Shown here: in pieces, positions 1 through 13,085 of the stretch | How the letters are laid out: each line of letters starts with the position of its first letter | Position numbering within the stretch: the stretch's first letter is position 1 | Assembly: GCA_964007475.1 (NCBI GenBank) | Contig: OZ023275.1 | Span: forward strand, 36,265,381 to 36,329,380 | Direction of reading: 5' to 3' | DNA length: 64,000 nt | Source: Hybos culiciformis | Lineage: Eukaryota > Arthropoda > Insecta > Diptera > Hybotidae | Translations under genes and position numbers: made by a program | Notes under the pieces: model-generated | Seen by the model: the letters and a program-made list of their open reading frames with translations, nothing else | Database searches by the model: none | Told to the model about the DNA's origin: nothing

Positions 1-101
1 TAGAGAATTAAAAGAGTTTTCAACATTAAAACTCATAAGTGGTTTTTTTTTTCTGTTTTTATTTTATGTAATTTATTATGTATACAAATATATATATGTA
101 T

Positions 102-586
102 ATTAGTGTGGATCGATTTAGTACTAAAATTTTTTTTTTTTTAAATTTGAAAACGCCCGGGGTCCTAAAAGTTGCGAATGGGCCTAAAACTAATGTCTGA
201 AAAATTTTAGCTCAATCGGAGTTCATCTTCTGCCTCCAACTTACCTTTGAAAATTTGGGAGAAGCCATATATGGGAAAATCAAAAAAAAATTGGAAACAT
301 TCACGAACTATTTCTTTTTGAAGATTTTTACCCTAATCTACTACAATATAATGTAGATTACAAAATTACAACATAATAACCTACTTAATGAAAAGTTAGA
401 TTCTGCACTTTTTATTTCATACAAAAATTAATGTTTTTGTTAGGGGAATTTCAAACGAAAGTTGGAGGCAGAAAATAAAATCCGATCAACTTGAAACTTT
501 CCGCATATTGTTTTTATATCTAATCGCTTCGATTCGCCCCCCGGGCATGTGAGAAATCGAAAGTTTTTTATTTCGATCCGCCCTAA
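102..586. mobile_element. Inverted-repeat miniature element (MITE-like)
   Basis: The two ends are imperfect inverted copies. The left end reads ATTAGTGTGGATCG and the reverse complement of the right end reads ATTAGGGCGGATCG. Inner matching blocks include GCCCGGGG near 157 and 538, ATCGGA, and TCTGCCTCCAACTT near 230 and 460. The arms therefore extend well over 100 bp with substitutions and small indels. There is no coding capacity. The flanks are TA-rich, so a TA duplication is possible but cannot be proved. This is a non-autonomous element of uncertain superfamily. It is old, judging by the arm divergence. Confidence 0.65.
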
Positions 587-2604
587 TGTATATATATAAC
601 ATATATATATATTTTTTTTAATTAGGGAAATTAATAAATTATTTAGAAACGAAAAAGGATTCTCTTGTTAGGAACACTGATTTTTTTATATCGATTAAAA
701 AATTAATATTAATTTGAATGATAATAATTATTTAAATATAAATAATAAAATAGGGAATTATGGGTAATAATTGCGAAAAAAAAAACAAAATATAGATTTA
801 TACAATTTAATACAAATAATGCTAGAAAAAAATCTTTTCCTATTAATTTTAAGTGAAAAAATGTTTTTTCATAAAATATACATGGTAAAGGTTTTCTTCT
901 ATAATAATAGAAAAAATAGAATTTTAACACAATAGATAAAACAAAAAACAATTTATCATAATACACTATTATGATATGTGTACAACACAGTACAATGTAC
1001 ATAATTTTGTACACATAACATTAACACGAGTACGATGCCAGGAATATTATATGGTTCTATTGTTCTATATATATACTGCGCAATATACAATCAAATGAAT
1101 GTAATTAAGTAGAAGTAGATATAGATTTATCATAATTAAGTTAAGATGTACCATAACTTTTGATAAGGTGTATTTTTTTTTATCTATTTATGAAATTTCA
1201 TTTGAATTCTATTATTATATATGTATATGTTTTTTGTTTTCCGTTTATGATTTAATAAAATAATGGCAAAATATGAAATTTAAAATTTTCTTGATTGAGA
1301 TATAAGCACAAATAAATATACAATAATTTAATAATAAAAATCGCTTTTGTAGTTTTTATAATATTTTCTGTACATTATTCAAGTTACATTAATATTACAC
1401 TCATATAAACCTAACTATAATAATATAATATAATTATAATAAATATCAGGTTATACTGTTAATAAACTTGTAATATATTAGTAATGTTAATACTGCAGAA
1501 GGTTCCCTAAGACATATTTTCCAGAAATTACCAATCATAAGTTAAAAAGGTCGTAAAAACTTTAAATTATGCATATTTAAGTATTATAAGACCTTTTAGG
1601 TATATGTACAATGTACATGTACATAGAAAATAGAAGTACCTACATAAAAATTGATTAATTGAAAAGATTTAGAAGTAAAATAAGATTTACGAATATTATA
1701 TTTAAAAATAACCAAAATAATTTTATTTAACATAAATAAGGTGATATCTTTTATACATATATAAAAGAAATCTGAAAATTTTTTATAATAATTTGTACAA
1801 AATACATGTTGGCAATGAGAAACACAAAAAAAAAAAACATGAAAACAAAATATATGTACTAAAAAAAGTAATAATAATAATAATAATAATAATAAATTTT
1901 ATCGCCGCATGTTATTTCTCTTCTGAATACAACTGATACAAGCCATTTTTTTTTAATTTAGAAAACGTCTCAGCGAGTTAATGGAACACTCGCAACTGAC
2001 TAATTTTTTTTTAAGTAAATTTTTTTTTTTTATTTTGATAAAATAATAATTCAAAAAAAATTTTTTTTTTTTTTCAGAGTATCTTACAAATACAATTGTT
2101 CTGCTCTCACACTTTTTTTTTAATTTTTTGAGTAACAACTACACATATAATTTTTGATAAATTGGCATTGGAATTTCCTGTATATTCAGTATCTCTCACT
2201 GTTTAGTTTAGAGAAGTTCATAGTGAAAAATTTTTTTATTAGAGAGTTTCTTCAACAAAAATATATCTTTTTTTTTTTTTTTTGTTAAGAAAAAAAAAAT
2301 TTAATTATTTTTGGCACCTTTTTTAGCTGCCGCATTAGCTTACACCATTTTTGGTCAAAAATGAATAAAAAAAAAATTATGCATTGACAAGTTGTGATTT
2401 TGAAATACAAAAAAAATAATAATAATAATAGTTAAGCTATATTAATAGAAAAAAAAAAATTTAAAAAAAATGAAGAATTTGATATAATCATAACGAAAAA
2501 ATTTTCTCTAAATACACATAAAAGTGAAAAAAAAAAAAAAAAAACTAAACAGCTGATCAGACTGTCATATAATACTGTTTGGCAATAACAACAACAACAC
2601 GAAA
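587..2604. other. Non-coding region upstream of the SRF gene
   Basis: This is extremely AT-rich DNA with long A and T runs. I see no gene, and the small open frames are low-complexity translations of homopolymers. The last 450 bases must hold the SRF leader. A CAGT-type initiator-like context occurs near 2188-2205 (TATTCAGTATCTCTCACTG) and an ACAACAACA-rich stretch directly precedes the start codon. No TATA box or splice acceptor is convincing, so the transcription start is not assigned. Confidence 0.6.
1869..1895. repeat. (TAA)n microsatellite
   Basis: About nine TAA units in non-coding DNA upstream of the SRF gene. Confidence 0.85.
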
Positions 2605-3876
2605 ATGGAATCAGAATTAGAATGCCAGTCAACAGTAACTGGTAATGGCGTCATCGATAGTGGAACTGGTCAACTTGACGATCCAAATTATTTAATTCAA
2701 TCAAGTACAAAATCTTTACCTGCAAATGGAAAAAAAACTAAAGGTAGAGTTAAAATTAAAATGGAATATATTGACAATAAGCTGCGTCGTTATACGACTT
2801 TTTCGAAACGAAAGACTGGCATAATGAAGAAAGCCTACGAATTGTCAACATTAACTGGGACTCAAGTTATGCTTTTGGTGGCTTCCGAAACTGGGCATGT
2901 TTATACATTCGCTACACGTAAATTACAACCGATGATTACATCAGAGGCGGGCAAACAGCTAATACAAACATGTCTCAATTCACCAGATCCTCCAACAAGC
3001 AGTGGTAATGGTGATCAAAGAATGTCAGCTACCGGTTATGAAGAAACCGAACTTAGTTATAATATTGCTGATGACGATTCAAAAGATGACAGATCACCGA
3101 TATCATCTGGAAATGAATCAGATGAATCATCTGATGCTGATTCACCAGATCCAATTGCTCTCAATAGTAGTAGTCAGTCAATGCTAATTGATCCTCAAAT
3201 TATGGTTAGTGGAAATTCATCACTTCAGCATCATCAACATCCGCAACAGCAGCAACAACAACAGCAGCAGCACCAACTGCAGCAGACGCTTCAACAACAA
3301 CAACAACAGCAACAACAACATCCACAACTTCAACACCAACAGCAGCAGCATCAGCAACAGCAATCTACGTTTCAGCAGCAGTCACAATCATTTCAGTTAC
3401 AACAACAACAACAACCAAAAACTATTCAAAAAACTCAACGACTTAATCAATATCAAGTCTCCACCTCTGCTCCAACTGTAAATAGCGTTGTGAGTAGCTC
3501 GTCACAATCATTAGCGAACACGACTAGTAATGTTTTATATCCATCAACTCTTGCAAATATACCGCAGGAAGTATTGCTGGGACTAGTGCAATCAGGGCAT
3601 TTACAATTGCATACAGAATCTGGTAGCAATCATCAGTACATTACAATTCCTATTTCAATGGCAACCACACCACAACCATCATCAGTCAATGCATTAAATG
3701 TTATAAGTAATGGTTCGTCGGCGCCAAGATCTAATATTGGTAGCAATTTTGTGACAATGCAAGGTACAACAACAATCAATAAAAATTATGAAAAAGATTT
3801 GAATTGGAAGCAATTAGTACCATCATCTTCAGGTCGAGATTCACCACGCTTGAAAATTAAAAAAGAAATTGAATAA
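2605..3876 (+). CDS. bs: Serum response factor, MADS-box transcription factor (blistered homolog)
   Basis: This encodes the insect SRF, a nuclear MADS-box factor that binds CArG boxes as a dimer and works with myocardin-related and ternary-complex cofactors. In Drosophila blistered is needed for terminal tracheal branching and wing intervein fate. The MADS domain spans about residues 46-105 (GRVKIKMEYIDNKLRRYTTF; then SKRKTGIMKKAYELS), followed by the SAM segment to about 135 (HVYTFATRKLQP, GKQLIQTCLNSP). Next come the insect-conserved RMSATGYEETELSYNIAD block, an acidic Ser/Asp region (about 153-185), a Gln/His tract (208-271), a conserved C-terminal block (about 317-349, ANIPQ...QSGHLQLH...QYITIPIS) and a basic/acidic tail ending KIKKEIE. 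The length of 423 aa is close to the Drosophila protein. The start was chosen as the first ATG, in a good context (GAAAATGG). The coding sequence is one uninterrupted exon, which is unusual for this gene; a functional retrocopy is possible. Codon use is richer in GC than the surroundings. Confidence 0.95.
   Translation: MESELECQSTVTGNGVIDSGTGQLDDPNYLIQSSTKSLPANGKKTKGRVKIKMEYIDNKLRRYTTFSKRKTGIMKKAYELSTLTGTQVMLLVASETGHVYTFATRKLQPMITSEAGKQLIQTCLNSPDPPTSSGNGDQRMSATGYEETELSYNIADDDSKDDRSPISSGNESDESSDADSPDPIALNSSSQSMLIDPQIMVSGNSSLQHHQHPQQQQQQQQQHQLQQTLQQQQQQQQQHPQLQHQQQQHQQQQSTFQQQSQSFQLQQQQQPKTIQKTQRLNQYQVSTSAPTVNSVVSSSSQSLANTTSNVLYPSTLANIPQEVLLGLVQSGHLQLHTESGSNHQYITIPISMATTPQPSSVNALNVISNGSSAPRSNIGSNFVTMQGTTTINKNYEKDLNWKQLVPSSSGRDSPRLKIKKEIE
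3223..3418 (+). repeat. CAG/CAA glutamine-tract repeat inside SRF
   Basis: Imperfect mixed CAG and CAA codons with interspersed CAT/CAC encode a Gln/His-rich tract, residues about 208-271. Synonymous CAG/CAA mixing suggests selection for glutamine or interrupted slippage rather than a pure expanding repeat. It lies between the acidic region and the conserved C-terminal block. Shifted reading frames here give spurious Asn/Ser-rich open frames. Confidence 0.95.
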
Positions 3877-3953
3877 AAATACTCGTTGCCTTTATGAATA
3901 ATAACTATAGTGTTGCCAGCTCTAATTTTTTTTTTAATTATCATGATTCAAGA

Positions 3954-3959
3954 AATAAA
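3954..3959 (+). terminator. Putative poly(A) signal of the SRF gene
   Basis: AATAAA lies 78 bases after the SRF stop codon. In such AT-rich DNA the hexamer is common, so its position is the main support. Later AATAAA copies (for example near 4038) are alternatives. Confidence 0.4.
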
Positions 3960-5047
3960 TAATGTATTTGCTTATTTTTATACGATTTAGTTAGAAAATG
4001 TGCATTAAAAATGCATATTTAAAAATATAAAAAAAAATAAATAAATAAAAATGCAATTTAGCCAAAGTTAATAATTTATTTAGATCTAATCTTTAAGATT
4101 AAAACTTTTTGTTTTTTAAAATGAAGAATTTAAAAGTTGAAAAATAAATATTCATTGAAACAATAATGAGTTAATAATGTTTCTAATTATGTAGTTAGTT
4201 ATAAAGGTTCCAGACAGAGGTGGTTTTATTGGAAATTAAATTAAATTTCAACGTAAGTTTTGATCACTTGTATAATGTTAATATTTTTCCACAATGTGTA
4301 CGAGCAAGTTTTTATAAAATCTATTCTAATTTTAATATAGTTTTGTGACGCATTTTAAAATGGAAAATTTCTAACCAAAAATTTAATTTTTTTACTTCCT
4401 CATTTGAAAAAAGTTTTTGTTTGTTCTTTTATTTTATTTCGAATTTTTGAATAATGAAAAAATATTTATAGTAAAGCGAAAAGCGAAAATCGAAAAAAAA
4501 AAACATAAAATTGTTTGATCTAAAAAGAAAAACTTGCATAAAATATCTAAAAGTTTGGAGGTTATTTATAGATAGCATTATTTTTTTTTTATTTTTTTGC
4601 TTCTTTAGCTTATAATATTATTACTTCATATAAAAATAGTTTCCAAAAATAACTTAGAAATAATCCAATTTGTACATAAAAATTTATCTATCAGTGTATT
4701 TAATTTCTCTTTTTAATTTCGGCGCCAACACAAATATACATAATTATTTATGTCTCTTTTAAAAAGATAAAATTTATAAGATTGTGTTTGTGTGTATCTT
4801 TTTTTCTTATTTTGTGAGAATAATTGTTTCGCTCTATCTCACTAAAATAATAATAATAATATTTTTCATCTAAAAATGAAGTACCTATATCTGAAAATAA
4901 GGCAGGTGGCAAAGCATAATTAAGTTTTAAAATAATGAGAGAATGCAATTTTTTCTACTTTATAAATCAAATATTACTCTTGGTTTCATATTGATTTTAA
5001 GCTAGCACCGCTGAAAACTTATGGGAAAAATTTGATTTCTATGTTCT

Positions 5048-5068
5048 CAGCAGCAGCAGCAACAGCAG
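5048..5068. repeat. Short (CAG)n repeat, non-coding
   Basis: Imperfect CAG/CAA units lie in a locally GC-richer patch about 1.2 kb after the SRF stop. No long open frame spans it, so it is not a continuation of the SRF glutamine tract. Confidence 0.75.
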
Positions 5069-5178
5069 ACACAGTAGTGCTTAATGATACTAGCTATATA
5101 CCCAAGGCACATTTTTCACCTGCAAGCTAACTAGAAATATTATTGTATCTATTATTATTTCACTGAGCTCGAAATAAT

Positions 5179-5197
5179 GAGAGAGAGAGAGAGAGAG
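5179..5197. repeat. (GA)n microsatellite
   Basis: Nine to ten GA units, not associated with a gene. Sites of this type can bind GAGA-factor-like proteins in insects, but that role is only a possibility here. Confidence 0.8.
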
Positions 5198-8100
5198 TTG
5201 AATTGGAAATAATAAAAAAAATCTTCTTTAACATTGATTTTTCTTATCATCATCGGTATTGAAAAAGGGGGCAAAAAAAAAATATATAATTCGCTGAGAA
5301 GTGAACACTGGGCTTTAACAATATATAAAATTAAATTAAAAGAAAAACAAACTTTTCGACTGAAAAATTTCTATATTGATGTGGGTTTTTTATTTTTATT
5401 TTCATTAAATGTGTGTTGGGGCACTATAGGATTTCAGCATAAATTTTTTTTTTGTTGTTTTAATTTTTTTTTGTCGTGAATGAGAGATAATTTTTTTTTT
5501 TTCTTTTGAATTAAATTTTTTATGTAAATATTTGATTAGATTGATTATCAAGAAGAATCGAAATAGGAAAAAAAATAAAATTATTATGAATTTAAAACAG
5601 ATTTTTAATAGATTTTTTTTTTTATTTTATTTTATATTTATGCTATATAAAGAATAATTGGGTTTTTTATTTTTTTTTTGTTATGTTGTAATTTTTTTTT
5701 TTTGTAGATTTATTTATATATGATTTAATGGAATTTTTTTTACTTTGAATGTTTGTATTTCGAAGAATTTTGTGTCTTAAATTACTTAATACTAGTTAGG
5801 TGTAGATGGGGAAAAAAAATCAATCTAAAGTCAATAAGGTAAGGAATTTATGCTGTTGTTATTTAATAAATTTTTTTATGCATTTAGTTATTAGGTTATT
5901 ATTAGGTGGATAGAAACTATATATTAGCCAAATATTTGAGTTTATATGCTAACATCGATTCAGATTCGAATTTGATTATTATTGCTTGAAATGCAATATA
6001 TACCATTTAAAAAAAATATATCTATTTATATAATAAAAATAATGAATTATTGATTTTTATGAATTTTATTAATAATTTTTGAAGAATCATTAAAAAAGTG
6101 TACATTTTGTCAATAAAGTGAAGTGAACAAAAGATGTGCCTTAAAAAATATGACACTTCCTTTAAACAAAAAGGAATTATGTTGATCACTCTGTATACTA
6201 CTAATATTAAATTCAACACTTCAGACTCCTATTTTATCATTACTACGAAAAGAGAGGAGGGACTAAAAGGGATAATTATTATATCTTCTTTTTTCAACTG
6301 AAGCCAATTAAGCTACAAATTGTGATAAAAAATTTTAATCCTCAACATAGTTTTTTTTTTGTAAATATAAAGTTTTTGTTTTAAATTTTTCTATATTACA
6401 CTATGCTATATAAATATAAATATGTAGTAATTTTGTTAAAATCAAAGATATACAGTTTTGTTAAAATCTATTTGTCAGCTTCGAAAAGAAAACTATGATA
6501 AAAAAAATAAAACTCCAACAGTGTCAACAATCAATTCTCAAATCCTGTTGATTATTTGTGACTCTGTTGCTTGTGGTCATGCGTATATCACAAAATAAGA
6601 TAGTATGATTTGTATTATTAATTACGAATACAAAAATAGTAATATGTAGGTATATGAAAATCAACAATTTTTGAATCGAAAACTCTATTAAATGTTTGAC
6701 ATTTTGATATTAAAAGTGAACTCTATTCAATTAATAAGCCATTAATTAAATGTTGTACATACAACAAAATATTATATAAGATTGTGTATGTTTTTATTTT
6801 TTATTTTTATTTTTTTTTCAAATTTAAAAACCTTTAACTATATAACTTGAGAAATAACATCATCAAAATTAAATTATAATGATTAAAAAATTTAAGTATA
6901 AAATTCCATTACTCGAAATTTAACCAAGCATCATAAACTCAAAACTCATAATAGTGCAGTATGTACATACGATTCTTAAATAACGAAATTAAACAAAAAA
7001 AAAAATAATAATGTTTCTATTACGGTATTATGTATTTTATTTTTATGTTTTTTTTTTGCTTATTTAATTCAACAAAAATATTATATGTATATATTTTAAA
7101 AAGGTATACCGGACAATAATAATAATCTACAATTAAAATGTATTATGAAAAATAATATAAAAAAAAACAAGTTATGTATCCAGGTGTACTATTTTACTAT
7201 TTTCCTTATAACATTAATTTTATGCTAAGTGACATTTATGTTTTGTTTTGAATTAAGTTCTGTTTTTTTTTTTTTTTTTGGTTTTTACGAAGAATTGAAT
7301 TCGTTTTAAATGATAACCTTAGTTAGTTATTGACCTTTTCGAATAGGAGTGCTAATATCCCAAAAAGCCGACTTTTGATTAATTTAATATGCATTTATGG
7401 AAACTTTTTTAACATGTGAAAAACAGTATCAGCTAATCGTGAAAGTAAAATTTTATTTTTGATAATTTCTTAGATACTTGTTTTAAAAGTCTTAACATTA
7501 CTACTGTCATGTCTTATCATATTTTTCACGACATTTGGTTGCGGCGCTGGATGTTTTTTGGACTTTTTTGCAACATTTTCTAATATTTTGTATGCCAAAT
7601 ATGTAAATTTATTTTCATTATTTATATAGACTTAGCTGGAGCGAAGTGGATCGACTAGTATTTTATTATTCGAAGTTTACTGATATTGTTGCGACTCTAA
7701 CCTAGTATACTATATACATAAGTAATCAATATTAATTTATTTAAATTTTATCTAAACATTAAAAGTAACTTCAAACTAATATTAAAATTTAGTTTTTTTT
7801 ATTTTTATGCTAAAACATAATATCCAGGTCCTATATATATAAATTAATAAATAAGTCAATGGCATAAATTTAAAATTACCAATTAAACTGTTAATACTTT
7901 TAATGTCTGCTTGACTAAGTAAGTAAAAAAAAAGTATCTTTTAGTTTTCTTGAAAATATAAGTAATAAAATTATTCTGTTTTTTATAATTTTTTTTTTAT
8001 TGAAAACTTGTATAAGATAATAACAATTCATATTTTAATTTATTAAAGAAAAAATTTATTTTAAAATATAAAATTAACTAATTTATTCTAAATTACATTT

Positions 8101-10827
8101 CAATTTCATTTGAAAGTTTTTTAAAATAAAAAAAAAAGAAGAAAAATTTATGTAGCTTTAAAAATATATTTAGCAAAAATATATTTAAAAAAAAAAAAAA
8201 AAACACTGATTGTGAGTTAAAAAAAAATAAATTTATATCTTTATAAACCAACATTATATATAAAATACATATATATATGTATGTACAAAAAACAAATGTA
8301 TATTATACACAACTAAAATATATTGTATGTATATATAGAGAGCAACAACAAAAGCATAGCAATAACGAAAGTAGGCCAAGTAACATTAAATTATATTTTT
8401 CTCTTGTGGCTCTGTTATGTCTTTATGGTTGTATTACATATATATGTATATATATATATTTTTTTTACTTCAGAAAATTAAAACAGAAAATATTATAATA
8501 TATGTATTTATATAAAAAAAAATAAAATAAAAGGAAAAACTTTGGATATAGCTGTGTTGTTGTTGTGTAGAAAAGTTAATTTTATAATTTAGGCAAATTT
8601 AAATATAATACGTGCAAAAAAAAAAGAAAAAAAAACGAAAACGAATTAATTCACCTATTTTAATAGCTCCCCTAAGTCTATTATAGCGATAGTGAGAATA
8701 TAAGAATTTTTGTTTTTTTGTTTTCGTTTTTAAAATAATATTTTTTTTTTATCACTTAGTTCTTGAAAACAAATATACTTGTTTATATGTATATAATTAA
8801 AAAAGATATCAACAAAGTTGCGGAAAATTATGTCACTTGTTATATGAAAATTTTTGCATTATATTTAATAAAATAAACCGCCAAAATTAAATTTATAAGA
8901 AAAAATACAAATAAAAAAAGAGTCATATAATGTCATTAGTTTCTTGTCAATTTTTCGTTCTTATCCCTCGATTTGCCCGGGTGATATTCGTTCCTAAAAA
9001 AACAGAGCACATCGTACTTATTGTTTGTGGAAAACCGTGTAAATTGAAAACAACCATAAATATGCCGAAAAATCGAAAATAAATAGAGAAACTTTTTTTT
9101 TTTAACCTTATTTATAATTTTATATAAAAAAACATGCATTGAAGACTTAAGGTTAAAAAATATTAATTAAATATTTAATATCTTGATTTTATTTTAATAT
9201 AATAAATATCTAAATATGTATCTTTTTGAGAATCTTTTTGTTTTTTGATTTTGAAAAACAAGTAATCGGAAATCGAAATTCAAATATTATAGGTATTTTT
9301 CAATCAAAATACATGTAAACGAAATTTTCATATGACCAGAACTTGATGAAAAATAATGTTTTTGTTCTAGAGCTTAACATATTTTTCTTTCATAACTCCA
9401 CTAAGAAAAAAGAATCTAAAACTTATGTCTCTAAATTTTCATTAATATTGTGTACATCAAGCATAACTTTTATTCGAAAACGCCACTATTCTTCATGTAT
9501 CTATTATTTAGTTCAATCGTTTAACCATAATGTCATTTGAATTTTACTTCAATCATGTTTTTTTTTTTTGAAAATTTTCATATGATGCTTATATAAATAT
9601 AAAGTTCATAAAGTTTTTTTCCTTTTTAAAGTTTTGTTTTTGAAAACTATAATTTTCTTAAAAAAATAAAATAAATTCAATGGTGCTCTTTAAAACACAA
9701 ATATTTTTTTTTTTTTTCAAAGTAAAAACTATATTGAAATTGAAAAAATACTTTTGGAAAATTTATTTTATTTAATTTTGTCGAAGAAGTTTAAAGCTAT
9801 TTCTAAAGCTAAGAAATGGTTGGAATTTTTTTTTTTATTTTTTTAAATTAGGTAATTGCTATATATATTTTAATTTTCTAATAACTTAAGAAAATAAAAG
9901 TTTTTTTTTGTTTTAATACAATTATTATTTTTGGTTCGAAGCATATTCAACTTTATTAAGAATTTATTGGAAATTTATCGAAATTATTATTATATCGATA
10001 TTGATTTGAATTAAATATATTTATATACATATATTCTTTGGAATTTTTTAATGAAATGGCGAAAAACATGTAATCAACACTACGTCATCATCAAAGCAGT
10101 TATATTGTGATTATATATTAAATCGTTATAATTTTTACTGTAAATTGAATTTAAAATTCTGTATAGTTTATCAAAAATAATTTATTAATTTATTGAAAAT
10201 TAACCACAAATACATACTGTAGTTGGATTTTTTGCAGATTATCGTCGAATTTCTATTGTAGAATACATTTAGACTTAGACGTTACTAGTACAGCCTTTCA
10301 TGTGATATCAATATCATCATTTTTGAACAAGATAAGCAATCTTCATCTTTTTTGACAGTTCCCTGCGTTCACGCGTCATGTTTGTTATATTGTTATATAT
10401 CAAATTTATTTTCAGTAAGTCATGTATTTAGGTAAATCTGTATAATTTTAAGATTTAGCCTTGCTGTTCGAGTTTCAGTTTAATTTTTATGGTTTTTTTT
10501 TTCACCAAAAAGAAAAAATCAAGAAAGAATTATGCAAAACTTCAAAATTAATTTTTTTAACTTAAAATTTAAATTATCTAATGAAAAAAAATGTAAAAAA
10601 TAATTTATCTGCATTTTTATTTTTCAAAAAATTCGAACTCAAGGTAATCAAAAAAAACAAAATATTTTTTCTGTGCAGCATAAAATTAAAAAAAAAAAAT
10701 TAAAGTTTCTATTGTTCGTTAAACTTTTATCCAAGTTAAAAGGCAGGCAATAAAGGTATTTTTTCATAATATTCACAAGATTTTTATTTTTTTTTTCATT
10801 TTTCTTCTCAATTCATTTTTCTTGTTT

Positions 10828-10852
10828 TTCTTCTTCTTCTTCGTCTTCTTCT
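10828..10852. repeat. (TTC)n microsatellite, interrupted
   Basis: A run of TTC units with one GTC interruption, inside a pyrimidine-rich stretch (about 10790-10860). Confidence 0.8.
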
Positions 10853-12049
10853 CGTTGTTTTTCAGTATTAAACGTGTGCTAATATTTGCTTTTTAACCGC
10901 CACCAGTAGAGCTTTTCAAGCACAAAAAAAAAAAAAAAAACAACAAAAATTAAATTAAATAAAACAGAAAAGAAAAAAAGAAAAATTTAGAGAAAAATCA
11001 AATTATACTTGAAATGTTCCACTACAGTCAGTGATTACACGCAATAGCCCCCTTCAAGCCTAACAGATTTTTTACTTCCACATATTTTATTTTTTTACAT
11101 CACAACCAGGTGAAAATGTCTTGTTAAAAAAAAAAGAAAAAAACCAAGAGAAAAACTTATGTAAAGATTAAGTAAAAAAAAAAAACAAAATAAAGCTTTT
11201 GCAAATTTCTTATGTTTATTATTAATTTTTTATTTTTTTTTTTACAGCTGACTGAATAATAACACAACAACGGTAGTCGATTTATGATTCTTCTTTAAAA
11301 GCATAAATAAAAAAACTAATAATTAACAACAACAAATAAACGGAAATGACTAGATTATGATGTTTTTTTTTACTTGATTTTAAGCGCGACTTTAGGAACC
11401 ACTTTCCAACCAGATTAGATAACATTATATTTATTGTTAGCAGAATATATAAGTGACAGCAATTAAATAAAATGTTATAAAAAATTAAATAAAAATTATG
11501 CTTCATAATAGAAATTAGTATGAAATTAATATTATTTCCATCAATCATAATATTTTTTTTCAAATTAAAAATAGTTTCCATCTTTAAATAAAAATTAAAA
11601 ATTGTTAAATTAAGAAAAACTATTTTAAATTTTAATATTTTTTTTTTTTACCATTGACTTCAAAATTTAAATTGACATTTGTATTAAATTGGCATTGAAT
11701 CATCTTAATGTTTATTTATTTATATCTAATTTTTATTACTTTTTGTCTTTTTTTATTAAAGGAATGAATAACCAAATGAAAAAAGATAAAAAAATAAAAA
11801 TGCTAAATAAGGTAAGAAATGGAAAATGATAATAATAATAATAATAAAAAAAATGTATAGATTTAATAAAAGTAAAAGTGTCGCGATTTAAATTTAATTT
11901 TCTGTATATACCTATATCTTTTTTTTTGTTATGTTTAATGAATATTGAATAAAACATGAGATCTATGGATTCTTAGAAATTTTATTTTTATTTTTTATTT
12001 TATTCATGTATAGATATTTATAAAATTTTATGTTTTTTTTAAAAATTAC

Positions 12050-12670
12050 AAAATCGCTTCTGTCAATAAATAGTTATTGTTAGAAAAATTAATTTCTAAT
12101 TTTTATTATGATGTTGTCTGAAAATTATCGTTAATTATGCCAATTGAGACAAACTTATGATAGTGATATGACACTTTAATTTCTATAGGAACTCAAAAAA
12201 ACTCATTTTATCTTATCTAAGGTAAGATAATCGATTAGAACTTATAGACCAGTATTCGAATTAAAAAAATTGCTACCGAAAGTCTAATTAATAAATAATA
12301 TATGAACTTCGAAATTATGTGCATGGGTTTTAAGCTCAATTTTTAATATATCTTAAAAGCTAAAAGATTCATATACAAAATATGCATGTGGTTTTTAATT
12401 ATAAAATACTTCTGTCAGTAAATATAGAAAAACAAATTTGATTGCAAGACACTTTATTTTCTAGCAATTTTGAAACTCATTTTGTCTTAAAGTCTTATAG
12501 ATCAGAACCAGTGTTTGAATTGATTCAAATATGGTATGTGAAATATTGAGTCAATTCTTGTGGCATATGATTTCGACAATGTGTACACCGACTTTAATAT
12601 CGAATTATAAAATTAGTATTAAGCTTTATTTTTAATATAATATAATAATATAAAGCTAAAAGATTAACAT
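12050..12670. repeat. Diverged tandem (direct) repeat of about 0.3 kb
   Basis: Two head-to-tail copies share ordered blocks. CTTCTGTCAATAAATA at about 12057 matches CTTCTGTCAGTAAATA at about 12410. GACACTTTAATTTCTA (about 12170) matches GACACTTTATTTTCTA (about 12449). CTTATAGACCAG (about 12241) matches CTTATAGATCAG (about 12492). AGCTAAAAGATT recurs at about 12358 and 12655. Block spacing differs, so the copies have gained and lost sequence. It is non-coding; it may be an old transposon fragment or a duplicated non-coding segment. Confidence 0.65.
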
Positions 12671-13054
12671 CTTAATTCAAGAATACTTATTTCCCCAAAT
12701 TTAAAGATTTTTTTTATTGTAAGTATATTGTTTTTTTTTTTTTATTTGAAAAGAACAAATTTTGTTTTTCACACATTATTTTCTTTATACAAATGATAAT
12801 TTATTTTATATGAAAACGAAAAAAAAATAGAAAAAAATCTTTAATTTATTACCATATATTAACTTATAAAAGATTTATTTCTTTTTATTTTTATATATTT
12901 TTTTGTTATTCTTTGCAAGCACCATTTCAATCTCATTCTCTTATAACATAAAAATAAAATTTGAACAAAAATATATATATATATATGTTAAGTACATATA
13001 TGTACATAATATTTTCGTATAATATAAAATTGTTTTTCCCCCAAAAATAATAGG

Positions 13055-13085
<31 letters not shown>

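Larger units (their letters stand above)
3960..12049. other. Non-coding AT-rich DNA downstream of SRF
   Basis: No protein gene can be supported over about 8 kb. All open frames are short and dominated by Phe, Lys, Ile, Asn and Tyr from homopolymer DNA. Slightly more complex, GC-richer patches occur at about 4985-5130, 7330-7700, 10250-10390 and 11020-11110. They could be regulatory elements of the SRF gene, but nothing in them is diagnostic. Confidence 0.6.

Noticed and set aside
709..1014. 101-codon minus-strand open frame
   Set aside because: It is Phe/Tyr/Ile/Leu-rich translation of AT-rich DNA with no domain, signal or conserved motif; typical of chance frames at this base composition.
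3002..3481. Asn/Ser-rich open frames on the plus strand
   Set aside because: They are shifted-frame readings of the SRF coding sequence and its CAG/CAA tract.
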